A DNA stretch of 64,000 bases from Bin5 sp965200685 (GCA_965200685.1 OZ241379.1:992001-1056000), one strand, 5' to 3'; shown: positions 18,233 to 28,303, counted from the stretch's first letter. Program-made: numbers and translations. The notes: generated from the letters alone by a model not told the origin.

Positions 18233-19069
18233 ATGCCCTACTCATTCCAGCCAGATGCCATGTATCGGATGCCTACCCATTTCGGGCCACGCACAGGCCC
18301 CCGCCGGGGCCCGGATGGACGCGGCTTTGACTGCATCAACAGCCCCAAAAGCTGCTCCTACTCGGTCAGTTATCAAACCCACGCCTCGGCCTTGGAAGCT
18401 CTGCTGCCCCCAGGCTTCGCCCTCAATGGGGAAGCGGTGGTGACGGTCAGCGCGACCTATATGAAGGAGATCGATTGGTTGGCCGGGCGAGGCTACAATA
18501 CCCTAGGGGCCTCTATTCCTGTGACCTACACAGGGCAGGTAGATCGGGTAAGCGGTAGTCTGCTGCTGGTGTTATGGGAGAACCTGACAGACCCCATCCT
18601 CACGGGGCGGGAGGAGCTCGGGTTTTCAAAGATCTACTGTGAACTGCCGGAACCGACTGTCTATCATGGCACGACCCACTGCATCGCTAGCTGGCTGGGC
18701 TTTCGTTTCCTTGACCTGCTGTTGAGCGAAATGGATGAGTTGTCGGCCGCTGAGATCGCGGCCCTCGTTGGCACTGTTCCCAACGCAGGGACCCTCCATT
18801 ACAAGTACATGCCCCGCACAGGCGCTTGGGGCACAGCGGATGTCGAATACGCCGTACTCACCCCAGCACATACGCCCAACCGGCGCGTCTTGAGCATGTA
18901 TCAGGGCCAAGGAACGGTCCAGTGGCATCAGGCCCGTTGGGAGGACATGCCCACCCAGTACAACATCGTCAATGGTCTGGCAGATTTGGAGATTTTAGAA
19001 TACCGGGGCGCGGTCATCACCCAAACCATCGGCGGCAAAGACCTGAGCGACCAGCGCATCCTTGTCTGA
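18233..19069 (+). CDS. Acetoacetate decarboxylase family protein
   Basis: A 278-aa member of the ADC superfamily. The key lysine that forms a Schiff base in true decarboxylases is present at about residue 133 in 'GREELGFSKIYCELP', matching the family 'GREExGFPK' pattern. The fold-wide 'VSATYMKEIDWLAGRGYNTLG' stretch is also recognisable in part. Substrate is unknown; many family members act as aldolases or dehydratases. It lies 21 bases from the convergent SDR stop. Confidence 0.82.
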   Translation: MPYSFQPDAMYRMPTHFGPRTGPRRGPDGRGFDCINSPKSCSYSVSYQTHASALEALLPPGFALNGEAVVTVSATYMKEIDWLAGRGYNTLGASIPVTYTGQVDRVSGSLLLVLWENLTDPILTGREELGFSKIYCELPEPTVYHGTTHCIASWLGFRFLDLLLSEMDELSAAEIAALVGTVPNAGTLHYKYMPRTGAWGTADVEYAVLTPAHTPNRRVLSMYQGQGTVQWHQARWEDMPTQYNIVNGLADLEILEYRGAVITQTIGGKDLSDQRILV

Positions 19070-19090
19070 ACACCAATTTGTAGCTACATC

Positions 19091-19921
19091 CTAATCCATC
19101 ATCGTCCCGCCGGCCACGGCGATAGATAGGCCAGTGAGGAAATCCGCCTCGTCCGACGCCAGAAAGGCCACGGTCCGGGCGATGTCCTGCGGCTGGGCCA
19201 GGCGGCCAATCGGGGTCTGGGAAAGCGATGTGGACAACAGGTTCTCTGTAGCTGTGTCCAATGGCATGTCCGGGGCCGAAAGGACACTGGCCATATGGCC
19301 GACGCGTTCGGTGGTTGTCAGGCTAGGACAGATGGCGTTGACGGTAATCCCATGGCCAGCCAGTTCCTGGGCCAGGGATTGGGTGAAGCCAATGATGCCG
19401 AATTTTGAGGAGCAGTAAGCAGCGAAGCGGGCAACCCCTCGTTTCCCCGCTGTTGAGGAGATGTTAATGATGCGTCCGCCGCCGTCCCGGGCGAGCATAT
19501 GCCGGGCGACTGCTTGGCTACACAGAAAGGTGCCCTTTAGATTGACGGAAAGCACCCGGTCCCAGTCGTCTTCTCGCAGTTCCACCACGGGCACCCGATC
19601 TTTGGCCGCGCGTGCGCCGGCATTGTTCACGAGAATATCAATACGCCCCAAACTCTCCACTGTCTGCTGCACAACAGCCTGGACAGAAACAGCATCGGCC
19701 ACATCGCAGGCCAAGGCCAACGCCCGACATCCCAAGCCTTCGATCTCCGCGGCCACAGCCGGCAGGCCCGCCCAGGCCGCATGCGGATAGGGTTTGGCAC
19801 AGAGATCGGTTACAACGACATCAGCCCCCTCTTGCGCTAGGCGCAGAGCAATGCCTCTGCCGATGCCATGCTTACCCCCAGCCCCAGTGACGAATGCGAC
19901 TTTTCCATTCAGATTGTACAT
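19091..19921 (-). CDS. Short-chain dehydrogenase/reductase (SDR)
   Basis: A 276-aa classical SDR oxidoreductase. It shows the cofactor loop 'VTGAGGKHGIGRG' (11-23), 'NNAGARA' (99-105), catalytic Ser about 155-156, Tyr169 and Lys173 in the Y-x3-K motif 'YCSSK'. The aspartate in 'VVVTDL' suggests NAD rather than NADP preference. The frame extends to 19939, but ATG 19921 has AAGGGA 7 bases upstream, much the better start. Substrate unknown. The gene is divergent from tRNA-Val. Confidence 0.9.
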   Translation of the reverse strand: MYNLNGKVAFVTGAGGKHGIGRGIALRLAQEGADVVVTDLCAKPYPHAAWAGLPAVAAEIEGLGCRALALACDVADAVSVQAVVQQTVESLGRIDILVNNAGARAAKDRVPVVELREDDWDRVLSVNLKGTFLCSQAVARHMLARDGGGRIINISSTAGKRGVARFAAYCSSKFGIIGFTQSLAQELAGHGITVNAICPSLTTTERVGHMASVLSAPDMPLDTATENLLSTSLSQTPIGRLAQPQDIARTVAFLASDEADFLTGLSIAVAGGTMMD

Positions 19922-19967
19922 GGTTGTTCCCTTTGACACTGCAGTGGAGAGTAATTGCTTTCGCTAT

Positions 19968-19996
19968 TTGACAATCTGACCAACAGCATGTATCAT
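19968..19996 (+). promoter_or_regulatory. Sigma-70-type promoter for tRNA-Val
   Basis: TTGACA (19968-19973), a 17-base spacer, then TATCAT (19991-19996), five of six bases of the -10 consensus. The tRNA begins 24 bases later. The odd palindrome CATGTAC-T-GTACATG (19994-20008) overlaps the -10 and start region. Confidence 0.8.
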
Positions 19997-20019
19997 GTAC
20001 TGTACATGCCCAAATGAGC

Positions 20020-20093
20020 GGGCGGATAGCTCAGCTGGTTAGAGCACCTCCCTTACAAGGAGGGGGTCGGGGGTTCAAGTCCCTCTCCGCCCA
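20020..20093 (+). tRNA. tRNA-Val (anticodon UAC)
   Basis: A complete 74-base cloverleaf: acceptor arms GGGCGGA and TCCGCCC, D arm with AGCTCAGCTGGTTAGAGC, anticodon stem CCTCC/GGAGG with loop CTTACAA (anticodon TAC, reading GUA), and T arm GGGGGTTCAAGTCCCTC. No CCA is encoded. The long frame beginning at 20014 reads through it and is not a gene start. Confidence 0.98.
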
Positions 20094-20343
20094 CACAAAC
20101 GCTTACAAGAGCGGCTATCCCTACGTGCTGAGCAGAATCCTGCTGGCCGCTGCGACAGATCACCGCCCCTCCGCTGCTCGTCCCGTCTCTAAGCAACTGG
20201 ATAACGTTCTGGTTGCGTGGTACCAGCACCTCCCCCGGCTACTGCTATTGTTGCAGGGAGCGATGCAGTCTCATCATTATCGCAAAATATCCTCAAATGT
20301 CCAGATGCTTGCATCTACAGCCGATTTCTCTGATAATACAGGT

Positions 20344-22398
20344 ATGACAAACGCATTTACCTCCATCTATACCCATGGATTCATCCGGGTGGCCGTGTGT
20401 GTCCCCCATGTGCGTGTGGCGGACCCGGCCTTCAATACAGAGCACACAATCGGTCTGGCCCGCCAGGCGTCCGACATGGGCGCGTGCGTGGCCTTGTTCC
20501 CAGAATTGGGCATCTCCTCCTATGCGATTGATGACCTGCTGCAACAGGAAGCATTGCTAGATGGTGTGTTGGCCGGCCTCAAGCGGCTTGTACAGGCCAG
20601 CGCAGAGTTGCCATCTGTCCTGCTTGTGGGTGCGCCTCTACGCTTTGAGAGCAGACTGTTCAACTGCGCGCTGGGCATCTACCGGGGCCATGTTCTGGGG
20701 GTCGTCCCCAAGACATATCTCCCCAACTACCGGGAGTTCTATGAAAAGCGCCAATTCAGCGCGGCCCGTCATGCGGTCAGTCGCGAGGTAAACTTCCTGG
20801 GCGAAGTGGTTCCCTTTGGCAATGATCTGCTGTTCCGGGCGGCTGGTTTCACAAACTTCGGCCTGCATGTAGAGATCTGCGAAGATGTGTGGACACCGAT
20901 TCCCCCCAGCTCCTACGCGGCCCTGGCTGGGGCAACGATCTTAGCCAATCTGTCCGCCTCCAATATCACCATCGGCAAGGCCGACTACCGCAAGGCTCTG
21001 TGTGCCAGCCAGTCGGGCAAATGTGTGGCCGGCTATCTCTACTCCGCGGCCGGTCCAGGGGAATCAACAACCGATCTAGCCTGGGATGGCCATGCGTTGA
21101 TCTACGAAAATGGAAACCTGCTGGCCGAATCCAAGCGTTTTGCTGACCATGAACAGATCATCAGCGCGGACATTGACCTCGAACGGCTGGTGCAGGACCG
21201 CATGCGGCTGACCAGTTTCAACGATGCGGTCGCCCTACACCGGCAGCAGCTAGAAGCGGTCCGTACTGTGGATTTCACCTTCCACACACCGCAGGCAACA
21301 GGCCTTCATCGGCAGGTGGAGAGATTTCCATTTGTGCCCAGTGATGCCGCGCGGCGGGATGAACAGGCCTTTGAGGCCTATAATATTCAAGTCCATGGCT
21401 TGATGCAGCGGCTGCGGGCGACCGGCATCCAAAAGATCGTTATCGGCATCTCCGGTGGGTTGGACTCCACCCAGGCCCTGATCGTGGCGGCCCGCACTAT
21501 GGAGCGTCTGCAACTTCCCCGTACCAATATCCTTGCCTACACAATGCCCGGCTTTGCTACCAGTGCCGGCACGCGCACGAATGCCCTGCGGCTGATGGAA
21601 GCCCTCGGTGTCAGCGCGCATGAGATCGATATTCGCCCTTCAGCTATGCAGATGTTTCGAGACATCGGCCATCCCTTTGCAGCCGAAGAAGGGGAATACG
21701 ATATCACCTTTGAGAATGTACAGGCCGGCGAGCGCACTAGCCATCTGTTCCGGCTTGCCAACTTCAACCACGCCTTAGTGCTCGGTACGGGCGACCTGAG
21801 TGAACTGGCCCTAGGCTGGGCCACCTACGGTGTCGGCGACCAGATGAGCCACTATAATGTCAATGCCTCCGTGCCCAAGACCCTCATCCAGCATCTGATC
21901 CGCTGGGTCATCGCAACCTCGCAATTTGATGAGACGACAAGCAGAGTACTGCAGTCGATTCTGGACACGGAGATCTCGCCGGAGCTCGTCCCCGGCGATT
22001 GGGCAGACCGGGGGCCGGCCCAATCGACCGAAGCCAACATCGGGCCCTATGAGTTGCAGGATTTCCATCTGTACTATATTTCTCGCTTCGGCTTCCGGCC
22101 CAGCAAAGTGGCCTTTCTAGCCCTACAGGCCTGGGGCGACCGCAGCCGGGGCATGTGGCCGGACTTTCTGCCGGAGCACAAGCGCAACCAATATGACCTA
22201 CCGACCATTAAAAAATGGTTGGAACGATTCCTGTACCGTTTCTTCCAGATCAGCCAGTTCAAACGGACAGCGATTCCAAACAGCCCAAAGGTGGGCAGTG
22301 GTGGCTCTCTCAGCCCCCGGGGGGACTGGCGAGCCCCCAGTGATTCCTCAGCAGCAGTCTGGTTGACAGAGCTACACGAGAACGTGCCGGATCCATAA
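20344..22398 (+). CDS. nadE: Glutamine-dependent NAD+ synthetase
   Basis: A 684-aa enzyme making NAD from deamido-NAD with glutamine. The N-terminal nitrilase-type glutaminase domain shows the Glu54-Lys123-Cys179 triad ('FPELGIS', 'VPKTYLPNYREFYEKRQF', 'VEICEDVW'). The C-terminal synthetase domain has the PP-loop 'SGGLDS' (370-375). I start it at ATG 20344, which gives normal length and begins 'MTNAFTSIYTHGFIRVAVCVP'; the open frame upstream runs through tRNA-Val. A 250-base gap separates it from the tRNA and holds no other gene. Confidence 0.95.
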   Translation: MTNAFTSIYTHGFIRVAVCVPHVRVADPAFNTEHTIGLARQASDMGACVALFPELGISSYAIDDLLQQEALLDGVLAGLKRLVQASAELPSVLLVGAPLRFESRLFNCALGIYRGHVLGVVPKTYLPNYREFYEKRQFSAARHAVSREVNFLGEVVPFGNDLLFRAAGFTNFGLHVEICEDVWTPIPPSSYAALAGATILANLSASNITIGKADYRKALCASQSGKCVAGYLYSAAGPGESTTDLAWDGHALIYENGNLLAESKRFADHEQIISADIDLERLVQDRMRLTSFNDAVALHRQQLEAVRTVDFTFHTPQATGLHRQVERFPFVPSDAARRDEQAFEAYNIQVHGLMQRLRATGIQKIVIGISGGLDSTQALIVAARTMERLQLPRTNILAYTMPGFATSAGTRTNALRLMEALGVSAHEIDIRPSAMQMFRDIGHPFAAEEGEYDITFENVQAGERTSHLFRLANFNHALVLGTGDLSELALGWATYGVGDQMSHYNVNASVPKTLIQHLIRWVIATSQFDETTSRVLQSILDTEISPELVPGDWADRGPAQSTEANIGPYELQDFHLYYISRFGFRPSKVAFLALQAWGDRSRGMWPDFLPEHKRNQYDLPTIKKWLERFLYRFFQISQFKRTAIPNSPKVGSGGSLSPRGDWRAPSDSSAAVWLTELHENVPDP

Positions 22399-22426
22399 GA
22401 ACTGCAGTTGCTGAAACTGGTATACG

Positions 22427-23368
22427 ATGAACGACCAGACAGACGTACCTGTACACAGACACCATCCTGGGGCAAAGGCTATCGGCTGGGTCGAAGCCGT
22501 GGTTGGGCCCGGGGCCCGGGTAACGGCCATCGACCGAGCAGCGGGGGCCACCTCTTCAGCGGTTTATTTCGTGGATGCGGAAAGGGCTGGCGTGCAGTTT
22601 CGATTTGTGCTGCGCCTGTACACGAACAGCGACTGGCTGGCCGCAGAGCCGGACCTGGCAGAACACGAAATGACAGTTCTGCAGAAAGCCCACCAGGCCG
22701 GGCTGCTAGTGCCGGAACCGGTCGCCTTTGAGCCAGCTGCAGAGGTGTGTGGCGCGCCAGCCGTGCTGATGAGCCGCTTGGACGGTGTCGTGGACCTACA
22801 GCCCGCTGATTTCGACAGCTGGCTGTGGCAGCTGGCGGAAGAACTGGTGCGGACCCACAGCATCCCTTTGGCCCGCTCAAGCGACTTCCCCTGGCACTAC
22901 TTCAGTTGGACTAAGAAAGACGACCTACAGCCACCTACATGGTCCCAGCACCCAGAACTGTGGGCAAAGGCTATTGAACTGGTCAGGGAAGGCCCGCCGG
23001 ACGACCCGCCGGTCTTTCTACACCGGGACTATCACCCGGTCAATGCCCTGTGGGTCGGGGAACGGCTGAAGGCAATCGTGGATTGGGTCAATGGCTGTCA
23101 TGGACCCGCAGGGGTAGATATCGCTCATTGCCGGGGCAACCTAGCAGCCATGTACGGCCCGCCAATGGCGGACCGCTTTCTGGCCTTCTACCAGCAGATC
23201 GCTGGCCCCCATTTCGACTATCATCCCTACTGGGACATTGATTCCTTTCTCGGCTGCCTGCCAGACCCTGCCTACTACGACCCATGGGCAGATTTCGGCC
23301 TCCCTCGCTTCAAGCAGGCGGAGATGCGCGCCAGAGAAGATACATTTGTACAGAGTGTGATGTACTGA
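22427..23368 (+). CDS. Aminoglycoside-phosphotransferase-family kinase
   Basis: A 313-aa APH/choline-kinase-fold protein. The catalytic loop 'HRDYHPVN' (His199, Asp201, Asn206) and the metal-binding 'IVDW' about 14 residues later are intact. Family members phosphorylate small molecules such as homoserine, choline, sugars or drugs; the substrate here is unknown and drug resistance should not be assumed. It overlaps the next gene by one base (TGATG), so the two are coupled. Confidence 0.85.
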   Translation: MNDQTDVPVHRHHPGAKAIGWVEAVVGPGARVTAIDRAAGATSSAVYFVDAERAGVQFRFVLRLYTNSDWLAAEPDLAEHEMTVLQKAHQAGLLVPEPVAFEPAAEVCGAPAVLMSRLDGVVDLQPADFDSWLWQLAEELVRTHSIPLARSSDFPWHYFSWTKKDDLQPPTWSQHPELWAKAIELVREGPPDDPPVFLHRDYHPVNALWVGERLKAIVDWVNGCHGPAGVDIAHCRGNLAAMYGPPMADRFLAFYQQIAGPHFDYHPYWDIDSFLGCLPDPAYYDPWADFGLPRFKQAEMRAREDTFVQSVMY

Positions 23369-24168
23369 TGGATGAATTAGCCCGATTCAACCGGGAACGC
23401 TGGAACGACCTTGTGCGCGCGGGTGTTCTCTATGCCCGACCCGCGCTGGAACTGCATGAGGAATCTGCCCGGGACATGGTGGACACTAGCGGCTTTCTCA
23501 AGGACGTGACCGGCAAGCGGGTCCTGCTCTTGGCCGGCGGGGGCGGTCAACAGTCCGCGGCCTTCGGCATCCTGGGCGCACAGGTGACGGTCCTCGACCT
23601 TTCCGATGAACAGTTGGCCCAGGATCAACGGGCCGCGGACCACTACGGGTTCACCTTTGACCTTCAACAGGGTGATATGCGGGATCTTTCCCGCTTTGAG
23701 GAGGGAGCCTTTGATATCGTCTGGCAGCCCTATTCCATCAACTTTGTGCCGGATGTACGTCCTGTCTTTGCTGGTGTGGCCCGTGTCCTACAAGCCAATG
23801 GACTGTACCGGGTGCAGTGGGCCAACCCCTACACCCAGACCCTCAACGATGCGGACTACGATCCCCAACGGGGCTATGCCATCAACACAATCTACGCGGA
23901 TGGCGAGATCAACGCCGAAGCTGTCTGGGGCACAAACAACTGGAGCATCCAGCATGAGGATAACACGACCAGCGAAGTACCCGGACCCCGGGAATTCCGC
24001 CATACCATGCCTACCTTCATCAACAGCCTCATCGCCAACGGATTCGTCATCCTCGCCTTTGACGAGCACACCTCAAACGAAGAAACTCCCGAACCTGGCT
24101 CATGGGAACACTACAAAGCGGTCAGCCCGCCATATTTGGCATTTTGGACGCGCCATAAATACCCCTAG
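23368..24168 (+). CDS. SAM-dependent class I methyltransferase
   Basis: A 266-aa methyltransferase. The AdoMet glycine loop is 'VLLLAGGGGQQSAAFG' (about 49-64), followed by 'VTVLDLSDEQLAQD' with the acidic ribose-binding residue. I take ATG 23368, which overlaps the stop of the kinase gene, rather than the in-frame start at 23284. The last about 30 bases of the gene recur at 28543 and, degraded, at 33248, because the LRR duplication captured this 3' end. Substrate unknown. Confidence 0.86.
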   Translation: MDELARFNRERWNDLVRAGVLYARPALELHEESARDMVDTSGFLKDVTGKRVLLLAGGGGQQSAAFGILGAQVTVLDLSDEQLAQDQRAADHYGFTFDLQQGDMRDLSRFEEGAFDIVWQPYSINFVPDVRPVFAGVARVLQANGLYRVQWANPYTQTLNDADYDPQRGYAINTIYADGEINAEAVWGTNNWSIQHEDNTTSEVPGPREFRHTMPTFINSLIANGFVILAFDEHTSNEETPEPGSWEHYKAVSPPYLAFWTRHKYP

Positions 24169-24225
24169 GGGGACTCATCTACGCCCGTAAAGAGCCTCTA
24201 CTCGGCCAATCGCAACAGGCCTCTA

Positions 24226-27200
24226 TCACTTATTCACCAAGGGCAGGAAGAGTTGCCTGCCCGCAGGGGGTATGGGCGTCACTGTGGGTGTCGGTGTCAA
24301 TGCCGGGGTAGGCGTCGGTGTTACAGGATCACAGAAGGGCAACCCCACATCCGCCAAGTCCTGTTCAGACACCCCCAACAACGCGTTCGGGATACAGCCA
24401 CTGAAGCTGTTGCCAGACAAGAACAAGCGCCTCAAGTTGGCCAACCTACCCAGGTCCGTCGGGATGCTGCCAGACAAGCGGTTGTCCGAAACATCCAATT
24501 CCTCTAACCCTGTGAGCTGACTCAACCCGACCGGCAGACGACCACTGATGGCGTTGCCCGAGATGTCCAACACCCGCAGACCGCTCAACTGATTGACCGG
24601 GGCCGGCAGACTGCCCTGCAAGCTCTTGCCCTCGATGTCCAGCCCAAGGCCCAGCACACGCTGCACATCCCCCGCAGTGCCGACCGTGACCCCCTCCCAG
24701 GTCTCAATGGAGCGGGTCTCACTCCAGTTTAGCCGCTGGGAGGTACTGATGCTTCCCTCAAGGGTGGCCTTGTTGGTTAGGAGCAGTACGCAGTCTCGGA
24801 CCAAGGCGGCATTGTCCGTGGGGTTGGGTACAACAGTGCCATTGGTACATGTTGGTCTCGGTGATGAGCCGCCGCCGCCACCTCCACCGCCCCCACCACC
24901 GCCGCCGCCCGTAGATGGTGGTCGTGGGCAGCGTTGCCAATCTGTGTCCAGGCGACTGGTAAAGGGGATACAGTCACCGCGTAGTTGTAGGTTGCCAGTA
25001 AGGTACAATTCCTGCAGAGCGGGGAGAGCGTACAACCGGGAAGGGATCGTAGCCGTCAGTTGGTTGCTGCGGAGGTCCAACGTCCGCAGATTTCTGAGGT
25101 TGCCCAGTTCAGTAGGGATTCTGCCCGTCAAGGTGTTGCTGTAGAGGGACAACGTCCGTAGCTGGGAGAGATCGCCCAGTTCCGTAGGGATGCTGCCCCG
25201 CAGGGTGTTGCTGATGGACAAGGTCTGCACAGACGTATACGGTGTCGTGCCGAGAGTGATGCCTTGCCAACTAGCTATCGGCCTCCCTGTACCCCAGTCC
25301 AGAGGGGCATCCCCTCTTAGGGTGTCCTTGGCGGCTATGAGCGCGTTGCACTCGGCGATCAGATGCCCGTGATCTGTTTCTGGATCTGGAATCGCGGCTG
25401 TGTCGTTACAGCATTCCGGTCCGATACTTGATACGTCGGTGTCATAGGACGGACTGTCGGGACGCCTGTACAACTTACTGGATACACATCCGCTTAGGTC
25501 GTTGCCTGCGAGGTACAAATCAAGCAGACTGGGGAGGTTGCCCAGTTCAGCAGGGATGGTGCCCGTCAGGTCGTTGTTGAGTAGGACCAAATGAGTCAGT
25601 CTAGGGAGGTTGCCCAGTTCAGGCGGGATGCTGCCCGTCAACATGTTGTTGTGTAGGTACAAATGAAGCAGTGTAGGGAGGTTGCCCAGTTCAGGCGGGA
25701 TACTACCTGACAGGCCAAGTTCGTAGAGACGTAAATAATAATACCACCGCCCCTGGTAAAGCCTGATAAAGAAACCGTCCCTTTGTAAGCCAGTCCAAGA
25801 ACGCATTGACGTCTTTGTATCCCAGTTCAGTGTAGCGGTCCCTCGTAGGGTATCCTTGACGTCCAGGAGCACGTTGCAAGCGTGGACCAAGTCGGAGTGT
25901 TCGTTCGAGTCTATGGCGCGCACCGCGTGGCTGCCAGCACAACATCCCCTCCATCCCCGCGGTAGTATTCCTGTATCAGGGATTCTTTGCCACAATGATG
26001 AAGGGATACATCCGCTTATGGCGTCATTGCCAGAGATAGTGAACTCTCGTAAAGCGGTGAGTGCGTTCAATGAGGTCGTGATCTGCCCCCGCAGTTGGTT
26101 GTTGTGGAGGCGCAAAGACCGCAGAGTTGTGGTGAGGTTGGCGAGGGAAGCAGGGATCGTGCCCGTCAACATGTTGTTGCTGAGGTCCAACCTCGTCAGC
26201 GCAGAGAGATTGCCCAGTTCAGTAGGGATGGTGCCCGTCAGGGTGTTGCTGTAGAGGTTCAAACTCTGCAGCGTGGTGGTAATGTTGCCCAGTTCCTGCG
26301 GGATCTCCCCCGTCAGGGTGTTGCTGTAGAGGGACAAGGTCTGCAGCTTTGTGAACTTCCCTAGCCACGGTGGGATGGAGCCTGTCAGTTGGTTGCCGCC
26401 GAGGTTCAAACTCTGCAGCGTGGTGGAAAGATTGCCCAGTTCAACAAGGATGGTGCCCGTGAGTTGGTTGTCGCCGAGGGACAAGGTCTGCAGCTTTGTG
26501 AACTTCCCTAGCCACGGTGGGATGGAGCCTGTCAGTTGGTTGCCGCCGAGGTTCAAACTCTGCAGCGTGGTGGAAAGATTGCCCAGTTCAACAAGGATGG
26601 TGCCCGTGAGTTGGTTGTCGCCGAGGGACAAGCTCTGCAGCTTTGTGAACTCCCCTAGCCACGGTGGGATGGAGCCTGTCAGTTGGTTGCCGCCGAGGTT
26701 CAAACTCTGCAGCGTGGTGGAAAGATTGCCCAGTTCAACAAGGATGGTGCCCGTGAGTTGGTTGTCGCCGAGGTTCAAGCTCTGCAGCTTTGTGAACTCC
26801 TCTAGCCACGGTGGGATGGAGCCTGTCAGTTGGTTGCCGCCGAGGTTCAAACTCTGCAGCGTGGTGGAAAGATTGCCCAGTTCAACAAGGATGGTGCCCG
26901 TGAGTTGGTTGTCGCCGAGGTTCAAGCTCTGCAGCTTTGTGAACTCCCTTAGCCACGGTGGGATGGAGCCTGTCAATTGGTTGCCGCCGAGGTTCAAACT
27001 CTGCAGCGTGGTGGAAAGATTGCCCAGGGCAGCAGGGATGGTGCCTGACAAAGGTGGCGTATTACTGGAGAGGTCCAAGGTTATCACTTGCGTGGGAGAG
27101 ACGTTGTGGTTGAGACCAATGCCAACCCATTGAGTTATCGGAGTCGTTGTACTCCAGTTCAATGAACTGTCTAGGCTGTCCTTAGCCCCAACAAGTACGT

Positions 27201-28236
27201 TGCAATCCGCGACTAGGCTGCGCGATTCTGTGGTGGTTGACCAGCCGGGAATCGCGTCGCTACCGTAACAGGGATTAGAGCCAGGGGTGCATGCTTGCAC
27301 GCCTTGGATAAGTAGCTGTCCGCTCCAGGACTGGAAGGGGTGACATCCTTCAAATTCGTTTAATCCGTTGGTTCTTAGCGCAATGTTGGCAGTCGTAGAG
27401 AGATTGCCCAGTTCCGGTGGGATCTCGCCTCTCAGTTGATTGACGTTCAGTTTCAGGCTTTCAAGATTGGTGAGTTGGCTCAGTTCCGGTGGGATCTTGC
27501 CCGTCAGTTGATTGCCGTTCAGGTGCAGGGTTTCAAGATTGGTGAGTTGGCCCAGTTCAGCAGGGATGGTGCCAGTCAAGGTGTTGCTGTAGAGGTTCAA
27601 CGTCGTCAGCGCAGTGAGGGTGCCCAGGGCAGCAGGGATCATGCCAGTCAAGGTGTTGCTGTAGAGGTTCAACGTCCGTAGCTGGGAGAGATTGCCCAGT
27701 TCAGTAGGGATCGTGCCCGTCAGGGTGTTGCTGTTGAGGGACAAGGTCTGCAGCGTTGTGGTAATGTTACCCAGTTCCTGCGGGATATCCCCCGTCAACA
27801 TGTTGTTGCTGAGGTTCAACGTCGTCAGCGCAGTGAGATTGCCTAGGGCAGCAGGGATTGTACCCGTCAGGGTGTTGCTGTAGAGGTTCAACGTCATCAG
27901 CGCAGTGAGATTGCCTAGGGCAGCAGGAATGGTGCCCGTCAGGTTCCGGTTGGACAGATCCAACCCCGTTACACGACTCATGGTGATGGTGACGCCTTCC
28001 CATGAGCTTATGCCCGTCGACGTCATCCAAGTCAGCCCTGTCGCGGTTGTCAGCTGGGTCCGGGCTGCCCAGAGCGCATTACAATCCGCGATCAGGGCAG
28101 CGGATTCAGTAGCACCTGTGCCGGGGATCGCGTCCGTGTTTGCACATACACTCGGGACCATTACCTGTGCAATGATGGGTTGTGTGCCGGCCACCAGCAG
28201 CAGGCCGCTGATGGCAAGTACAACCCCGAACAGCAT
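24226..28236 (-). CDS. Giant secreted leucine-rich repeat protein, copy 1
   Basis: A 1336-aa surface or secreted protein of plant-type 24-residue LRRs ('LTGTIPAELGNLTALTTLNL'). It is modular: five N-cap-like blocks of the form 'ADCNALxxAKDTL...LNW...W.GI' each begin a run of LRRs, and several end in a Cys cap such as 'SGCIPSSLWQRI' with 'GWRGCC'. Four to five near-identical 49-residue double repeats lie at about 400-635. A 14-glycine linker (about 1109-1122) precedes the last LRR block, then a Thr-Pro linker and the terminal 'GRQLFLPLVNK'. From this ATG the N-terminus is a hydrophobic signal-like stretch without the basic residues that copy 2 has. The upstream ATG of copy 2 is ATA here and its AGGAG site is AGAAG, so initiation is doubtful. 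Confidence 0.85.
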   Translation of the reverse strand: MLFGVVLAISGLLLVAGTQPIIAQVMVPSVCANTDAIPGTGATESAALIADCNALWAARTQLTTATGLTWMTSTGISSWEGVTITMSRVTGLDLSNRNLTGTIPAALGNLTALMTLNLYSNTLTGTIPAALGNLTALTTLNLSNNMLTGDIPQELGNITTTLQTLSLNSNTLTGTIPTELGNLSQLRTLNLYSNTLTGMIPAALGTLTALTTLNLYSNTLTGTIPAELGQLTNLETLHLNGNQLTGKIPPELSQLTNLESLKLNVNQLRGEIPPELGNLSTTANIALRTNGLNEFEGCHPFQSWSGQLLIQGVQACTPGSNPCYGSDAIPGWSTTTESRSLVADCNVLVGAKDSLDSSLNWSTTTPITQWVGIGLNHNVSPTQVITLDLSSNTPPLSGTIPAALGNLSTTLQSLNLGGNQLTGSIPPWLREFTKLQSLNLGDNQLTGTILVELGNLSTTLQSLNLGGNQLTGSIPPWLEEFTKLQSLNLGDNQLTGTILVELGNLSTTLQSLNLGGNQLTGSIPPWLGEFTKLQSLSLGDNQLTGTILVELGNLSTTLQSLNLGGNQLTGSIPPWLGKFTKLQTLSLGDNQLTGTILVELGNLSTTLQSLNLGGNQLTGSIPPWLGKFTKLQTLSLYSNTLTGEIPQELGNITTTLQSLNLYSNTLTGTIPTELGNLSALTRLDLSNNMLTGTIPASLANLTTTLRSLRLHNNQLRGQITTSLNALTALREFTISGNDAISGCIPSSLWQRIPDTGILPRGWRGCCAGSHAVRAIDSNEHSDLVHACNVLLDVKDTLRGTATLNWDTKTSMRSWTGLQRDGFFIRLYQGRWYYYLRLYELGLSGSIPPELGNLPTLLHLYLHNNMLTGSIPPELGNLPRLTHLVLLNNDLTGTIPAELGNLPSLLDLYLAGNDLSGCVSSKLYRRPDSPSYDTDVSSIGPECCNDTAAIPDPETDHGHLIAECNALIAAKDTLRGDAPLDWGTGRPIASWQGITLGTTPYTSVQTLSISNTLRGSIPTELGDLSQLRTLSLYSNTLTGRIPTELGNLRNLRTLDLRSNQLTATIPSRLYALPALQELYLTGNLQLRGDCIPFTSRLDTDWQRCPRPPSTGGGGGGGGGGGGGGSSPRPTCTNGTVVPNPTDNAALVRDCVLLLTNKATLEGSISTSQRLNWSETRSIETWEGVTVGTAGDVQRVLGLGLDIEGKSLQGSLPAPVNQLSGLRVLDISGNAISGRLPVGLSQLTGLEELDVSDNRLSGSIPTDLGRLANLRRLFLSGNSFSGCIPNALLGVSEQDLADVGLPFCDPVTPTPTPALTPTPTVTPIPPAGRQLFLPLVNK
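26330..27030 (-). repeat. 147-bp tandem repeat array inside LRR copy 1
   Basis: The marker GTTCAAACTCTGCAGCGTGG recurs at 26404, 26551, 26698, 26845 and 26992, an exact 147-base period (49 codons, two LRRs). Units differ by only a few bases. LRR copy 2 has two markers at the matching place, so the array has expanded or contracted since duplication. Confidence 0.95.
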
Positions 28237-28303
28237 GCAGGCGAGGAGGAGGATCCTTGGCCTGGCAGGGAGTCTTATACATATTGGTATAGAACTTCTG
28301 TTC

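Noticed and set aside
20014..20343. Upstream extension of NAD synthetase
   Set aside because: The frame runs through a complete tRNA-Val gene; the family N-terminus begins at 20344.
22427..23368. Antibiotic resistance gene
   Set aside because: The APH fold is shared by many metabolic kinases; context (NAD synthetase, methyltransferase) gives no support for resistance.
24593..25144. Plus-strand frame with a run of prolines
   Set aside because: Antisense of the glycine linker and LRR codons of the real minus-strand gene; no ribosome site.
26351..27133. 260-aa plus-strand frame with strong internal repeats
   Set aside because: It is the antisense of the 147-bp LRR array, whose period is a multiple of three, so the opposite strand also stays open.
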